Origin: Natrialba chahannaoensis JCM 10990
GTDB lineage: Archaea > Halobacteriota > Halobacteria > Halobacteriales > Natrialbaceae
Assembly: GCF_000337135.1 (NCBI RefSeq)
Contig: NZ_AOIN01000096.1
Coordinates: 16,213 to 80,212, forward strand
Direction: 5' to 3'
Length of the DNA: 64,000 nt
Positions 1 through 8,562 of the stretch are shown here, piece by piece. Position 1 is the first letter of the stretch. Every line of letters begins with the position of its first letter. The notes beneath the pieces are model-generated. The model was not told the DNA's origin and did not search any database. It saw nothing but the letters and a program-made list of their open reading frames with translations. The translations under genes were made by a program, and so were the position numbers.

Positions 1-17
1 ATGTGTATAAGAGACAG
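1..17 (+). other. Sequencing adapter remnant (Tn5/Nextera mosaic end)
   Basis: The first 17 bases, ATGTGTATAAGAGACAG, are identical to bases 3-19 of the 19-bp Tn5 mosaic end used in Nextera library kits. This is a contig terminus with adapter left on, not genomic sequence. The apparent ATG at base 1 must not be used as a start codon. Confidence 0.93.
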
Positions 18-181
18 CGGTTGCGGAGTCGCCGTTCAAACACTTGGCTGGCTCTTGCTCGATGTCTCCCGGAAGTGCGTTCCTGCCTGCTAGGGCAGTT
101 CTCGTCATCGGTTTCGTGGCGCTCGTTACGGCTGCAACGACGGTGAACACGCTGCTTACCGGCGATGGCTTCCTCGGTTAA
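18..181 (+). CDS. C-terminal fragment of an unidentified membrane protein
   Basis: One frame stays open from the adapter junction to a TAA at 179-181, about 54 codons with no visible start because the contig begins here. The peptide has one strongly hydrophobic stretch (AVLVIGFVALVTAATTVNTLL) and then a short polar tail, which suggests a final transmembrane helix. The following 159 bases to the convergent MFS gene hold nothing recognisable. The family cannot be told from this fragment. A chance open frame is possible, though the codon pattern fits the neighbours. Confidence 0.4.
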
Positions 182-340
182 GCGGTTTCCAGTAAAGAAT
201 CACCACAGTTCATCTGAGGAATTATCGTTCGGAGAACCCAGTGCAGCGGTTGCTCCTTTCTGTTTCGACCGGTCTTGAGAGACAGGCATCTCTTGGCGAG
301 ACGGTGCATCGAACCCAGTATCGGTTGTGGCGGCCAGAAT

Positions 341-1675
341 TCAGTCGCGCCGGTCACCAGTGCGGCGAAGCACGATCGCGAGAGTGGCACCCACGACGGG
401 GAAGGCCGCAAGTGCGGCGAACGTTTGCCAGACCGTGACGATTGAAAGAAGGAAACCGGCGATCGCCGCGCCGGCAGCACCGACGCCGAAGACACCGAGA
501 TACGTGTAGCCGTAGGAGAGACCACGCTCTCCGGGCGGGCTATACTCCGCGATAGTGGCCTGGTACATCGGCTGCAGGGAGAACAACAGGAAGCCGAGCA
601 CCGACCCAATGATGAGTAGTGGAACGAGGCCGGCCTCTGCGACGGGGACGAACAGCACGGCGACGCCGGCGAGCGAGCCGAAGATCACCGCAAGGCCGGT
701 CTCTGTCCGGATCCGGTCGGTAAGCTTCCCGCCGACGTACTGGCCGGCCATGCCGACCATCAGGAGCCCGGCGTAGAGGTAGGAGGCAGGGTCAAACTCC
801 TCGGCCATTGGGCTACCGGGATCGAACAACTGTAGCTGCTCGGCGACATCAGGCATGAAGTTACTCAGCACGTCCGGCAAGAAGGTCAGCGTTCCGCGGT
901 AGAACAGCCCGTTCATCATGACGACGACCATTGCGATCGTAAAGCCGAGGGTGAACAGCGCGCGGCTGTCCGAGAGGAATCGCGAGAGCGACATCTGCCC
1001 GTCGGCCTGTTCGCCGGTTGATCCGCCGGTATCGCCGTCGGCGTCGGTGCTTTCGTCTGCCGGCTCTCGACCACCATCAGGCTGCGTCTCGACCGCAGCC
1101 TTCTCGTCGAAACTCGCCGTCACCGCGTAGAGAATCGCGAGGCCGGCCGGGACGACGAGAATTGCAGTGACGAGACGCCAGTCGAAGAACAACAGCAGAA
1201 TCGCCGTCAGCAACGGTCCGAAGGCGATGCCGAAGTTGCCGGCTATCCCGTGGTAGGCGAAGCCGGTACCACGTTGCTCGACGCCGGTCGAGATCAGCGA
1301 GAGCCCCGCCGGGTGGTAGATACTCGCCGCGATTCCCCAGACACAGAGCGCTAGCGTGATCGACACGATACCCTGTGCGGCGCTCAACAGGAGGAACGAA
1401 CCGCCCATCCCGGCCAGACAGACCAACACGAGTTCGCGTGAACCGAACCGATCGACCAGAATGCCGGCCGGCAGCGCACCGACGCCGAACAGGCCGTAGC
1501 CGACCGCGACCGCAGTGCCGAGAATCGCCGTGCTCACGCTGAACTCCGTGAGCCAGATCACCATTAGAATCGGAATCGAGAGCTCGTACGTGTGAACGAC
1601 CGCGTGCGAGATCATCACAAATCCCGTGATCGAGCGGTCGTTGTCGCTCATCCGATCCGTCTGCGCAGTACTCAT
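341..1675 (-). CDS. Major facilitator superfamily (MFS) transporter
   Basis: A 444-aa protein with about twelve hydrophobic segments in two blocks of six, separated by an acidic cytoplasmic loop (roughly residues 195-225, rich in D, E, G and T). This is the usual MFS shape of a secondary transporter in the cytoplasmic membrane. The loop after the second helix carries the basic MFS signature (GILVDRFGSRE). The substrate cannot be predicted. I chose the ATG giving MSTAQTDRMSDNDRS; an ATG or GTG 12-15 bases upstream and an ATG 24 bases downstream are alternatives. Its start lies 85 bases past the stop of the ThDP-enzyme gene on the same strand, so the two may be co-transcribed. Confidence 0.85.
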   Translation of the reverse strand: MSTAQTDRMSDNDRSITGFVMISHAVVHTYELSIPILMVIWLTEFSVSTAILGTAVAVGYGLFGVGALPAGILVDRFGSRELVLVCLAGMGGSFLLLSAAQGIVSITLALCVWGIAASIYHPAGLSLISTGVEQRGTGFAYHGIAGNFGIAFGPLLTAILLLFFDWRLVTAILVVPAGLAILYAVTASFDEKAAVETQPDGGREPADESTDADGDTGGSTGEQADGQMSLSRFLSDSRALFTLGFTIAMVVVMMNGLFYRGTLTFLPDVLSNFMPDVAEQLQLFDPGSPMAEEFDPASYLYAGLLMVGMAGQYVGGKLTDRIRTETGLAVIFGSLAGVAVLFVPVAEAGLVPLLIIGSVLGFLLFSLQPMYQATIAEYSPPGERGLSYGYTYLGVFGVGAAGAAIAGFLLSIVTVWQTFAALAAFPVVGATLAIVLRRTGDRRD

Positions 1676-1760
1676 CTCTAGACACATCACTGTCTGCCCG
1701 TGGTATAACGGTTAGCAAGCCAGAGAAACTGACCGACCGAGTAGCGGGACCGCTACCGTC

Positions 1761-3404
1761 TTACTCCGCCATCCAGACGCTCGCCTGCGGTTCGTGTGGG
1801 TCCGTCGGAATCTCGACCAGCGTCGGCCCCTCACTCTCGATCGCTTCGGCAACCGTCTCGCGAATCTCGTCTGGCGTGCCAGCACGCATCGTCTCGAGTC
1901 CCATCCCAGACGCGATGGCATCGAAGTCAAGCGGGACATCCTGCCAGCCGTACTCGCTCGCCTCCATTCGGTAGCTGCGTTCGGCCTCCTCGCTGATGAT
2001 CGCGTAATCGCTGTTGTTGAGCACGATCACAGTTACGTCTATGTCCTCGTCAGCCAGCGTGTGCAGCTCGTGGACGCACATCATCAGTCCGCCGTCGCCG
2101 GTGAGTGCAACAACGTCCTGGTCCGGATTCGCCGCCTTCGCGCCGATGGCAGAGGGCACGCCCGACCCCATCGTCGCCCACGATCCCGGATTGACATAAT
2201 CGCGGGGCTCGTACGCCTCGAACATCACGAGCGACCAGAGGCGGAAGCCACCCGCGTCGGCCGCGACGACTGCCTCTCGGGGCACCGCATCTCGAATCGC
2301 CGACAGCGCACTAGGGGACGGCAGTGGCGATTCGTCGACCGCGACCAGTTCCGCGAGCCGATCCTCAACGGCCTGGCGCGTTTCTCGCGCACGTTCGTAT
2401 CCATTCGATGAAGCGAGCGAACGGGTTTCGAGAGCGGACTCGAGTGCACTCATCGTTCGGCCGGCGTCTGCGACGATGCCGACCGCGGGGTCGTAGCCGA
2501 CGCCGATGTCGTCGGCGTCGAGAGTGACGTGGACCAGGTCGTCTGGGACGTCGATTTCCCAGTGTTTCATCGTGACGGCATCGAGGTCGGTGCCGATACC
2601 GAGGGCCGCGTCTGCGGCGGCGATCTGGTCTTTGACGGCGCTGCCGGTGCCGCCACAGAGCACGCCCGCAAAGAGGTCGTGGTCGTCGGGGAGAACGGCC
2701 TTGCCCTTGTAGGTCGGGAAGACCGGAGCGTCGAGTGTTTCGGCGAGGGACGCGAGTTCCTCGCTCGCGTCGGACGCGCGGACGCCGCCCCCGGCGATGA
2801 TAATTGGGTGTTCTGACTCGGCGAGGAGGTCAGCGGCTTCGGCGATTCGTTCGTCGGCGGGGGAGCCCACAGTTCGGGTTTCGGTTTTGCCGGGTTCGGC
2901 GAGGGGGACGTCCATCGGAAGGAAGTTCTTGGGGATGCCGACGCGGACTGGTCCCATCGGCGCGGTAAGTGCGATGTCGATCGCACGCTGGAGTTCGGCG
3001 ATCGTGCTCTCGGGGGTTTCGACCGTGACGTTCTCTTTGACGACGTTGTCGTAGGTGTCTGGTGGCGTTTCGTGGATGCCGTCGCCGCCGCGGATCTCGG
3101 GTTCGGTCTCAACTGCCATGTGGACGAGTGGTGTGCAGTCGTTGAGCGCGTTCTTCAGGCCGTTCATAGCGTTCATGTCGCCGGGACCGGGGATGACGAC
3201 GGTTGCGGCCAGGCCGCCGCTGGTTTCGGCGTATCCCCACGCCTGATGGGAGACAGCGGTTTCGTGGCGAGCCATGACGAAGTCGATGTCCGTGCGCTCG
3301 CTGATTGCTTCGTTCAGCGGCAGGGTCTGTTTACCGGGGATACCGAACAGGGTGTCAACCCCGTTTGCAACCAGTCGATCGATGACCGCCTCATTAATTC
3401 GCAT
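1761..3404 (-). CDS. Thiamine-diphosphate-dependent enzyme, acetolactate synthase-like
   Basis: A 547-aa protein with the three-domain layout of the acetolactate synthase/benzoylformate decarboxylase family. The N-terminal PYR domain carries the catalytic glutamate (E48, in ARHETAV). The middle domain is of the transhydrogenase-like type. The C-terminal PP domain has the ThDP/Mg motif GDGG (D437) followed about 28 residues later by NN. These residues support an active 2-oxoacid decarboxylase or synthase. The exact substrate is unknown and no ilvN-type regulatory subunit lies nearby, so true IlvB is unlikely. The MFS gene follows on the same strand and may move a substrate or product, which is inference only. 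Confidence 0.85.
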   Translation of the reverse strand: MRINEAVIDRLVANGVDTLFGIPGKQTLPLNEAISERTDIDFVMARHETAVSHQAWGYAETSGGLAATVVIPGPGDMNAMNGLKNALNDCTPLVHMAVETEPEIRGGDGIHETPPDTYDNVVKENVTVETPESTIAELQRAIDIALTAPMGPVRVGIPKNFLPMDVPLAEPGKTETRTVGSPADERIAEAADLLAESEHPIIIAGGGVRASDASEELASLAETLDAPVFPTYKGKAVLPDDHDLFAGVLCGGTGSAVKDQIAAADAALGIGTDLDAVTMKHWEIDVPDDLVHVTLDADDIGVGYDPAVGIVADAGRTMSALESALETRSLASSNGYERARETRQAVEDRLAELVAVDESPLPSPSALSAIRDAVPREAVVAADAGGFRLWSLVMFEAYEPRDYVNPGSWATMGSGVPSAIGAKAANPDQDVVALTGDGGLMMCVHELHTLADEDIDVTVIVLNNSDYAIISEEAERSYRMEASEYGWQDVPLDFDAIASGMGLETMRAGTPDEIRETVAEAIESEGPTLVEIPTDPHEPQASVWMAE

Positions 3405-3540
3405 ACTGATGGGTGTGACTCACGGGAGCGTAAAGGTTCACCACTTGATCATAGGCCAGCACGTGAATTGTTAGCTTATATTGGTTGCTGGTTGACACGC
3501 ATACAGATCCCCCATGCTAGTAGATAACTCATAGCAAAGT

Positions 3541-3556
3541 ATTATATTCCTATAGG
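3541..3556 (+). promoter_or_regulatory. Probable TATA box of the CBS-domain gene
   Basis: The AT-rich block ATTATATTCCTATAGG is centred about 25 bases before the ATG at 3570. That spacing fits a haloarchaeal TATA element driving a leaderless or nearly leaderless transcript. No Shine-Dalgarno-like sequence is visible between it and the start. Confidence 0.55.
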
Positions 3557-3569
3557 ATAAGATAGTAGT

Positions 3570-4001
3570 ATGGAAGACATCTTCGTCGGCCGCATCATGT
3601 CCACGTCACTCCACACGGTACAACGGGACACGTTGGTCGAACCTGCCGGACAGATCATGCGTGAGAACGATATCGGCTCCGTCATCGTCGTTGACTCGGA
3701 CAACCATCTCGCGGGCATCCTGACGACGACTGACTTCGTTGATATCGTCGCCCAGAGTCAACCAAAGGCCGAAACGACCGTCGAACGCTACATGACCGAC
3801 GACGTCGTCACCGTCTCGGCGCAAGACAGTGTCCGCGACGCAGCAGCCACCATGCTCGAACACGGCTGTCACCACCTCCCAGTCGTCGACGAGGACGAGG
3901 GCGTTATTGGCATCGTGACGACGACTGACCTCGCATCCTACCTGTCCCACAGTCGGACGCCACACAGTAGCCCGTCTATCGAAACGGCCACGTGTCGCTA
4001 G
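3570..4001 (+). CDS. Two-CBS-domain protein
   Basis: A 143-aa protein made of two CBS domains (about residues 5-62 and 70-128), each opening with a (R/Y)M(S/T) motif (GRIMSTSLHTV and ERYMTDDVVTV) and ending with G(I/V)(L/V)TTTD. Tandem CBS pairs bind adenine nucleotides and act as energy or redox sensors. As a stand-alone unit this is probably a soluble regulator with an unknown partner. The tail after residue 130 is short and polar. The gene is monocistronic and divergent from the ThDP-enzyme gene across 165 bases. Confidence 0.85.
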   Translation: MEDIFVGRIMSTSLHTVQRDTLVEPAGQIMRENDIGSVIVVDSDNHLAGILTTTDFVDIVAQSQPKAETTVERYMTDDVVTVSAQDSVRDAAATMLEHGCHHLPVVDEDEGVIGIVTTTDLASYLSHSRTPHSSPSIETATCR

Positions 4002-4358
4002 ACACAGTCGCCGACCAGCAACCATCCGTCCTACTCGAGTACCATCCTCGCTCAACCACACAGTCACGGTGGAATCTCGGCTGCACTCGTCTCCAGGCGA
4101 GTTCGCTGTTCGTCTCTCTCAATTCAGCTAAACACCAGTGACGTCCTCGACCCGGCCAACCGACTCACAGTCGACAGTTCACTCGTTTTCGGTCCACGTC
4201 ACTGGCCGAATGAACAGTATCCGCCACCAGCCGGCACTCGAGTACTGTCCAAACCAGTTGTGTACTGTTCGACTACCGTCCGCAAAATTCGTCGTTCAGA
4301 TCAACAGAGTGCTTGTTACAGGACAACAATTAACTACCCCTGTGCCGATGAACAGTGT
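4002..4358. other. Intergenic region, no gene seen
   Basis: 357 bases between the CBS gene and the aminotransferase gene. Short open frames here do not have haloarchaeal codon bias. The last 60 bases are AT-richer and presumably hold the aminotransferase promoter. I see no RNA gene, strong hairpin or repeat. Confidence 0.5.
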
Positions 4359-5690
4359 ATGCTAGAAGAACCCACTGGCAATCAGGACGAAATCCCCACC
4401 ACGATCCCACACTGGTACGACCCAGACGGGAGTCCGTTGACACTCGAATCGGGTGACGGCGCGACGGTCGTCGACGACGAGGGCGAGAAATACCTCGATT
4501 TCGCCTCGCAGCTGTACTGTGTCAACGCCGGCCACGGGAATCAGCAGATCATCGACGCGATGACCGAGCAGTTAGCACAGATCCAGTACGTCTCTTCCTC
4601 GAAGCACTCTCCAGTGCGGTCCGAACTCGGCGAACGACTGGTCGAGATCGCGCCCGGTGACTTCTCGAACGTCATGTTTTCGGTCACCGGAAGCGAAGCG
4701 AACGAACTCGCCGTCCAGATCGCGCGCAATCACACCGGTGGCTCGAAGATTCTGACCCGATGGCGGTCGTACCACGGCTCGACCTACGGTGCCGGCAGCC
4801 TCTCCGGCGACCCCGAAACGCGCGCCCTCGTCGAGAGTCACGCCGCGACGACTGGTTCGGCGAAGTTTCTCCCGCCGATGTCTCACCCGTCGCCGTTCAA
4901 CGCCGACAGTCCCGAAGAACTCGCCGAACTGGCGGCCGACCATCTCGACTTCGTCATTCGCAACGAGGACCCAGATTCCATCGCCGCGATCATGATGGAG
5001 CCAGTTGCGGGCTCGAGTGGCGGCTACCCAGCCCCGCCGGGCTACTTCGCTCGCGTCCGTGAACTCTGTGACAAGTACGACATCCTGCTGATCGCAGACG
5101 AGGTCATCACCGGCTTCGGCCGCTGTGGCGAGTGGTTCGGAATCGAAACCGAGGACGTCGAACCGGACATGATCACGTTCGCAAAGGGTGTTACGAGCTC
5201 CTACGCACCGCTGGCTGGCGTGCTCGTTCGTCCTGAGCTCATTTCGGGCGTCCAGGAGGATGGCTTCGACCTCGGCCAAACGTTCGGCGGCCACCCGGTC
5301 GGCTGTGCGGCCGCCCTTGCCGCAATTGATGTCTACGAAGACAGCCAGATCGACAACGTCCGCGAGAACGCCTCGCTCTTCGAGGACGGCCTAGCGGAAC
5401 TCGAGTCCCAGTACGACGTAGTCGCGGACACGAGAGGTCGTGGCTACCTCTGGGGTGTGGCCTTCGAAGATCCGGAGACGGGCGAGCCGTTCTACGACCC
5501 GCGCGTGGACAGTGACGACGAGGAAAACCCGGTCTGGGACGTCATTTCGACCCTCGAAGACCGTGGTGTTCTCGTCGGCATCGGCCGACCAGCCACCCAG
5601 ATCCTGCTCTCGCCGCCGCTGTGTACGACAGCTGAGGAGATCGAGACGGTTCTCGACGCGCTGGACGCGGCGGTCGCGGACGTGTTCTGA
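4359..5690 (+). CDS. Class III PLP-dependent aminotransferase
   Basis: A 443-aa fold-type I enzyme of the omega/4-aminobutyrate aminotransferase group. The phosphate-binding region (TGSEANE), the PLP-stacking Asp (LLIADEVITGFGRCG) and the Schiff-base lysine K276 (TFAKGVTSSYAPL) are all present, so it should be active. It transfers an amino group from an omega-amine or alanine to a 2-oxoacid. The specific substrate is not evident. I chose the ATG giving MLEEPTG; upstream in-frame sequence is poorly biased and not protein-like. The gene ends 77 bases before the NUDIX gene. Confidence 0.87.
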   Translation: MLEEPTGNQDEIPTTIPHWYDPDGSPLTLESGDGATVVDDEGEKYLDFASQLYCVNAGHGNQQIIDAMTEQLAQIQYVSSSKHSPVRSELGERLVEIAPGDFSNVMFSVTGSEANELAVQIARNHTGGSKILTRWRSYHGSTYGAGSLSGDPETRALVESHAATTGSAKFLPPMSHPSPFNADSPEELAELAADHLDFVIRNEDPDSIAAIMMEPVAGSSGGYPAPPGYFARVRELCDKYDILLIADEVITGFGRCGEWFGIETEDVEPDMITFAKGVTSSYAPLAGVLVRPELISGVQEDGFDLGQTFGGHPVGCAAALAAIDVYEDSQIDNVRENASLFEDGLAELESQYDVVADTRGRGYLWGVAFEDPETGEPFYDPRVDSDDEENPVWDVISTLEDRGVLVGIGRPATQILLSPPLCTTAEEIETVLDALDAAVADVF

Positions 5691-5767
5691 GGTCGCAGCC
5701 ACAAGCAACAATCAGCGAACAGCCGTCTTTATCTCACACGCGACGAACGAACAACCAGAGTCATCCA

Positions 5768-6397
5768 ATGATCGAGGCGACGCTCTGTTTCGTCCTCCGA
5801 GAGTCCGAGCCCGCCGGTACCGCTGAGACCACCGAACCCGATAAGTATGGTGAGATCGCTGAAACCGCTACAACTGACACACCCGCCGAACCCAGCGAAA
5901 CCGACAACACCAGCTACCCACAACCAGCCACAACCGATTCCAGCGGAGACGTCCTCCTCATCGAAAAGCGTCGCGGTCTCGGCGAAGGCTGGTACAACGG
6001 TCCCGGCGGCAAACTCGAACCCGGCGAGACGCCACGGGAATGTGCCGTCCGCGAAACCCGCGAGGAAGTCGGCCTCGAGACCGATCCCGACGCACTCGAG
6101 TACGCCGGCGAGCTCACCTTCTTGCTCGACGAGGAGGTCCACACCGTCTGTCACGTCTTCCGGACGACCGAGTTCGCCGGTGAACCGCGCCCCTCGGACG
6201 AGGCGCGTCCGGAGTGGGTACCGGTTGAAGAGGTGCCCTACGACCAGATGTGGGAGGACGACCGACTCTGGCTGCCGGGCGTCCTCGAAGGCGACACCGT
6301 CGCCGGCGAGTTCCACTTCGCGGGCGGGCCGCCCCTCGATGAGGCGGCGTTCGTGGACCACGAACTCGAGTGGGGTGTTTCGTTCGAGTCACGATAG
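5768..6397 (+). CDS. NUDIX hydrolase, MutT/MTH1-like, with an acidic insertion
   Basis: A 209-aa protein with a perfect Nudix box at residues 81-103 (G81, E87, R95-E96, E99-E100, G102), which binds the metal and cleaves a nucleoside diphosphate-X bond. The flanking sequence (LLIEKRRGLGEGWYNGPGGKLEPGE) is close to the MTH1/8-oxo-dGTPase group, so nucleotide-pool cleaning is the likely role. It is longer than the usual 150-160 aa because about 45 residues of Thr/Glu/Pro-rich low-complexity sequence (about 12-58) sit between the first beta strand and the next. The fold should tolerate this as a loop. Confidence 0.87.
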   Translation: MIEATLCFVLRESEPAGTAETTEPDKYGEIAETATTDTPAEPSETDNTSYPQPATTDSSGDVLLIEKRRGLGEGWYNGPGGKLEPGETPRECAVRETREEVGLETDPDALEYAGELTFLLDEEVHTVCHVFRTTEFAGEPRPSDEARPEWVPVEEVPYDQMWEDDRLWLPGVLEGDTVAGEFHFAGGPPLDEAAFVDHELEWGVSFESR

Positions 6398-6585
6398 AAC
6401 GGCCAGAGTCGTATTGCTGTGTCAGAACAGAATCAGGTCGGGCACCATCTCCGAAACGGAGTGGTTGTGGTGTGCTGGCAGGAACTGGCGCAATAGCAGG
6501 AACGTTGCAGGTGTCGCCGTACTGTAAATCCGGGATTGGGTAGGAAGGGATGAGATGGGATGGTCGGGAGAGTACCAGCCTGCAG

Positions 6586-7026
6586 TCACTCACCGTGACA
6601 CTCTAGCGCCCGAATCGGACACTCGTCGGTGGAACTGTAGTAGGAGACACCACCGCCGTGAAGTTCAGCAAGGAGACTCAGGCAGTCTGACCGATCTGCC
6701 GTTGCGAGTGTCACCCAGTCCTCGGTATCAGCGTCTCGGGTCATCACGCGTAGTGGATCGTCTGGCCAGACACAGTCGACGGAGACTGCCTCGAATCCGT
6801 CCTCAGCCGCTGGCAGTTCGTACGTCTCAGTGAAGATGACATCGTCTGTTTCGGCCTGTTCGATTCTGAGCTCGGCGACGATTGGCATGTCTCGGATATT
6901 CGCGAGGGGGAGTCGCTGTAGCGTCGCATACTCGTTCTCGTCACTACGTCCGAGTGTGTCCATGCAGCCAGCGAGCGCTCCTACGCTACAGACAGCGAGA
7001 GAACTGAGCAGCCGCCGTCGGTGCAT
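6586..7026 (-). CDS. Hypothetical lipoprotein
   Basis: A 146-aa protein starting MHRRRLLSSLAVCSVGALAGC: a twin-arginine signal with a lipobox (ALAGC, Cys21), so it is likely Tat-exported and lipid-anchored on the outer face of the membrane. The mature part is acidic, with four further cysteines (in VDCVW, SDCLS, DECPI and LECHG) that could form two disulfides. It appears to be a small beta-rich haloarchaeal protein of unknown function. The ATG chosen places the RR pair correctly. An upstream ATG would add 23 non-signal-like residues. Confidence 0.7.
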   Translation of the reverse strand: MHRRRLLSSLAVCSVGALAGCMDTLGRSDENEYATLQRLPLANIRDMPIVAELRIEQAETDDVIFTETYELPAAEDGFEAVSVDCVWPDDPLRVMTRDADTEDWVTLATADRSDCLSLLAELHGGGVSYYSSTDECPIRALECHGE

Positions 7027-7224
7027 AATATTACCATTCCTGATCGAAAATATATAGCCTTTGTCTTCGGGGACACCATCGGTGATGGTCCCCACTCCGT
7101 GCTATGCTAGGTCGAGACAGCGTATTGCTGTGGATGTTCCATCTGCAAAAGGAGGCCTCCATCCGAAGAAGTAATGCATCTGACTTGTGGAAAGTTTTAA
7201 TAGTAATTATATTGGGTCATTACT

Positions 7225-8313
7225 ATGCCAAATTCGAATGGCAAATCCACAGGTGGAAAAGACAGTCAAGAATTCGGAGAGGATCAGTCACAAAAGAGCA
7301 GTGAAGAAACGGAAACGCAGTCCGGACGAATCCACCGGCGTACGGCGCTCAAGGGGCTTGCAGGTGGTGCAATCGTACCGATTGTCGGCCAGCAGTTACC
7401 GACCGTGCGAGCCGACGAAACGGGCGTTTCATCCGACTTCGATCCGGAATTCACCGTGTCTCGGGAGAGGCGAGTGGAGAGTTTCGATGGGACTGGCGAC
7501 CCCAATAACCCCACCAGCGGATTTTATCTCGCGTCGAATCAGGGGTTGACCGTTTCCCGCATCGAGTCCAATCAGATCGGTGATCAGGTCCTCCATCAGT
7601 TCGTTCTGGGAGCGTCTGCAAGCAGTGAACTCGATAGCGAACCTGACGGAAACTGGGAGCAGACAGAGAACCTCAGCGGTATTTACCTCGAAATAGAAAA
7701 CGACCAGAGCAGTCACACATCCTCGATCCTGGCTCCTGATCAGGGTGATGAACGGATGGTTGGCGCGACACAGGATGATGGCGACCCAAGCATTGACTGG
7801 CGAAGCGGTATCCAGGAGTCGATTGAGGTCGCCGTCACGGAACTGAATCTCGTTGCGAACGTTGCCATCAGTTCGTACAACATCTACGATGCCTTCCGGT
7901 ACGACGGAGAAGAGTTCGGGGACGGGCAACACGCAGATTACTGGTGGAAGTACAGAACATGGACGGGCGGGGCAGACCCGCGAGATGAATTGGGTGCCGC
8001 ATGTCGCTTCTACGTTGAAGCGAACGAGCCAAGTGATGGATACGACATCACCGTTCGAACGGATGTTGAGTGGGATCACCCGAAAGTCGAGGTCATCAGC
8101 GAAGAGGACAACACGTATATTGGGTACGACATTTCGGCATCCGGTGACGTCACGGCAGAGAGCATGGTCTCGGTAGACGACATCACCGATCCATACGTCA
8201 GGCGAAAAGCCGAGGAAGCGGGTGTCTCCGAGGTTACTAAAGTCGCCTACAACGACACTATCGAGCCTATCGAAGCGAATCGCGAGCGAAACAGAGAAGT
8301 CGACACCGAGTAA
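7225..8313 (+). CDS. Hypothetical Tat-exported protein
   Basis: A 362-aa protein with a polar, Ser/Glu-rich leader of about 36 residues, then a twin-arginine signal (R38-R39, HRRTALKGLAGG), a hydrophobic core and a likely cleavage site near VRA-DE (about residue 63). There is no lipobox, so it is probably released or cell-wall associated. The mature region is acidic, rich in aromatic beta-strand-like segments and ends in a charged helix. I do not recognise a family. An AT-rich block (TTTTAATAGTAATTATATT, about 7194-7212) just before the ATG is a good TATA candidate. The gene is divergent from the lipoprotein gene. Confidence 0.7.
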   Translation: MPNSNGKSTGGKDSQEFGEDQSQKSSEETETQSGRIHRRTALKGLAGGAIVPIVGQQLPTVRADETGVSSDFDPEFTVSRERRVESFDGTGDPNNPTSGFYLASNQGLTVSRIESNQIGDQVLHQFVLGASASSELDSEPDGNWEQTENLSGIYLEIENDQSSHTSSILAPDQGDERMVGATQDDGDPSIDWRSGIQESIEVAVTELNLVANVAISSYNIYDAFRYDGEEFGDGQHADYWWKYRTWTGGADPRDELGAACRFYVEANEPSDGYDITVRTDVEWDHPKVEVISEEDNTYIGYDISASGDVTAESMVSVDDITDPYVRRKAEEAGVSEVTKVAYNDTIEPIEANRERNREVDTE

Positions 8314-8562
8314 CTGGCACACTGCGTACCGGCACACGGTTACGCAACTCTTGGGCACCTCGGTTTTTTCTCACTCTTCGTACTGGCTCCCTGGCTGTCT
8401 CAATGATCTCTCCGGTCATCCCAACGACGGCGACATCCCCGACGCGTCGATCGATGTCGACGACGGAACAGAAAGTAGCGGTGCAGCGGCCGAGACCGGC
8501 GAACAAACGGAGCCAACAGCGGGCGGGCAGTTCAGAGTATAAATCACCCGATCGCTGGCAGT
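8314..8562 (+). other. Intergenic region with a T-run and a possible decayed gene end
   Basis: 249 bases between two convergent genes. A run of six T (8364-8369), about 50 bases after the upstream stop, could end transcription. One frame (about 8398-8542, stop TAA) encodes an acidic peptide with the composition of a haloarchaeal protein tail (PNDGDIPDASIDVDDGTESS). Just upstream, a different frame encodes a hydrophobic helix-like segment (LGFFSLFVLAPWLSQ). This could be the frameshifted tail of a lost membrane protein, but the evidence is thin. Confidence 0.25.
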
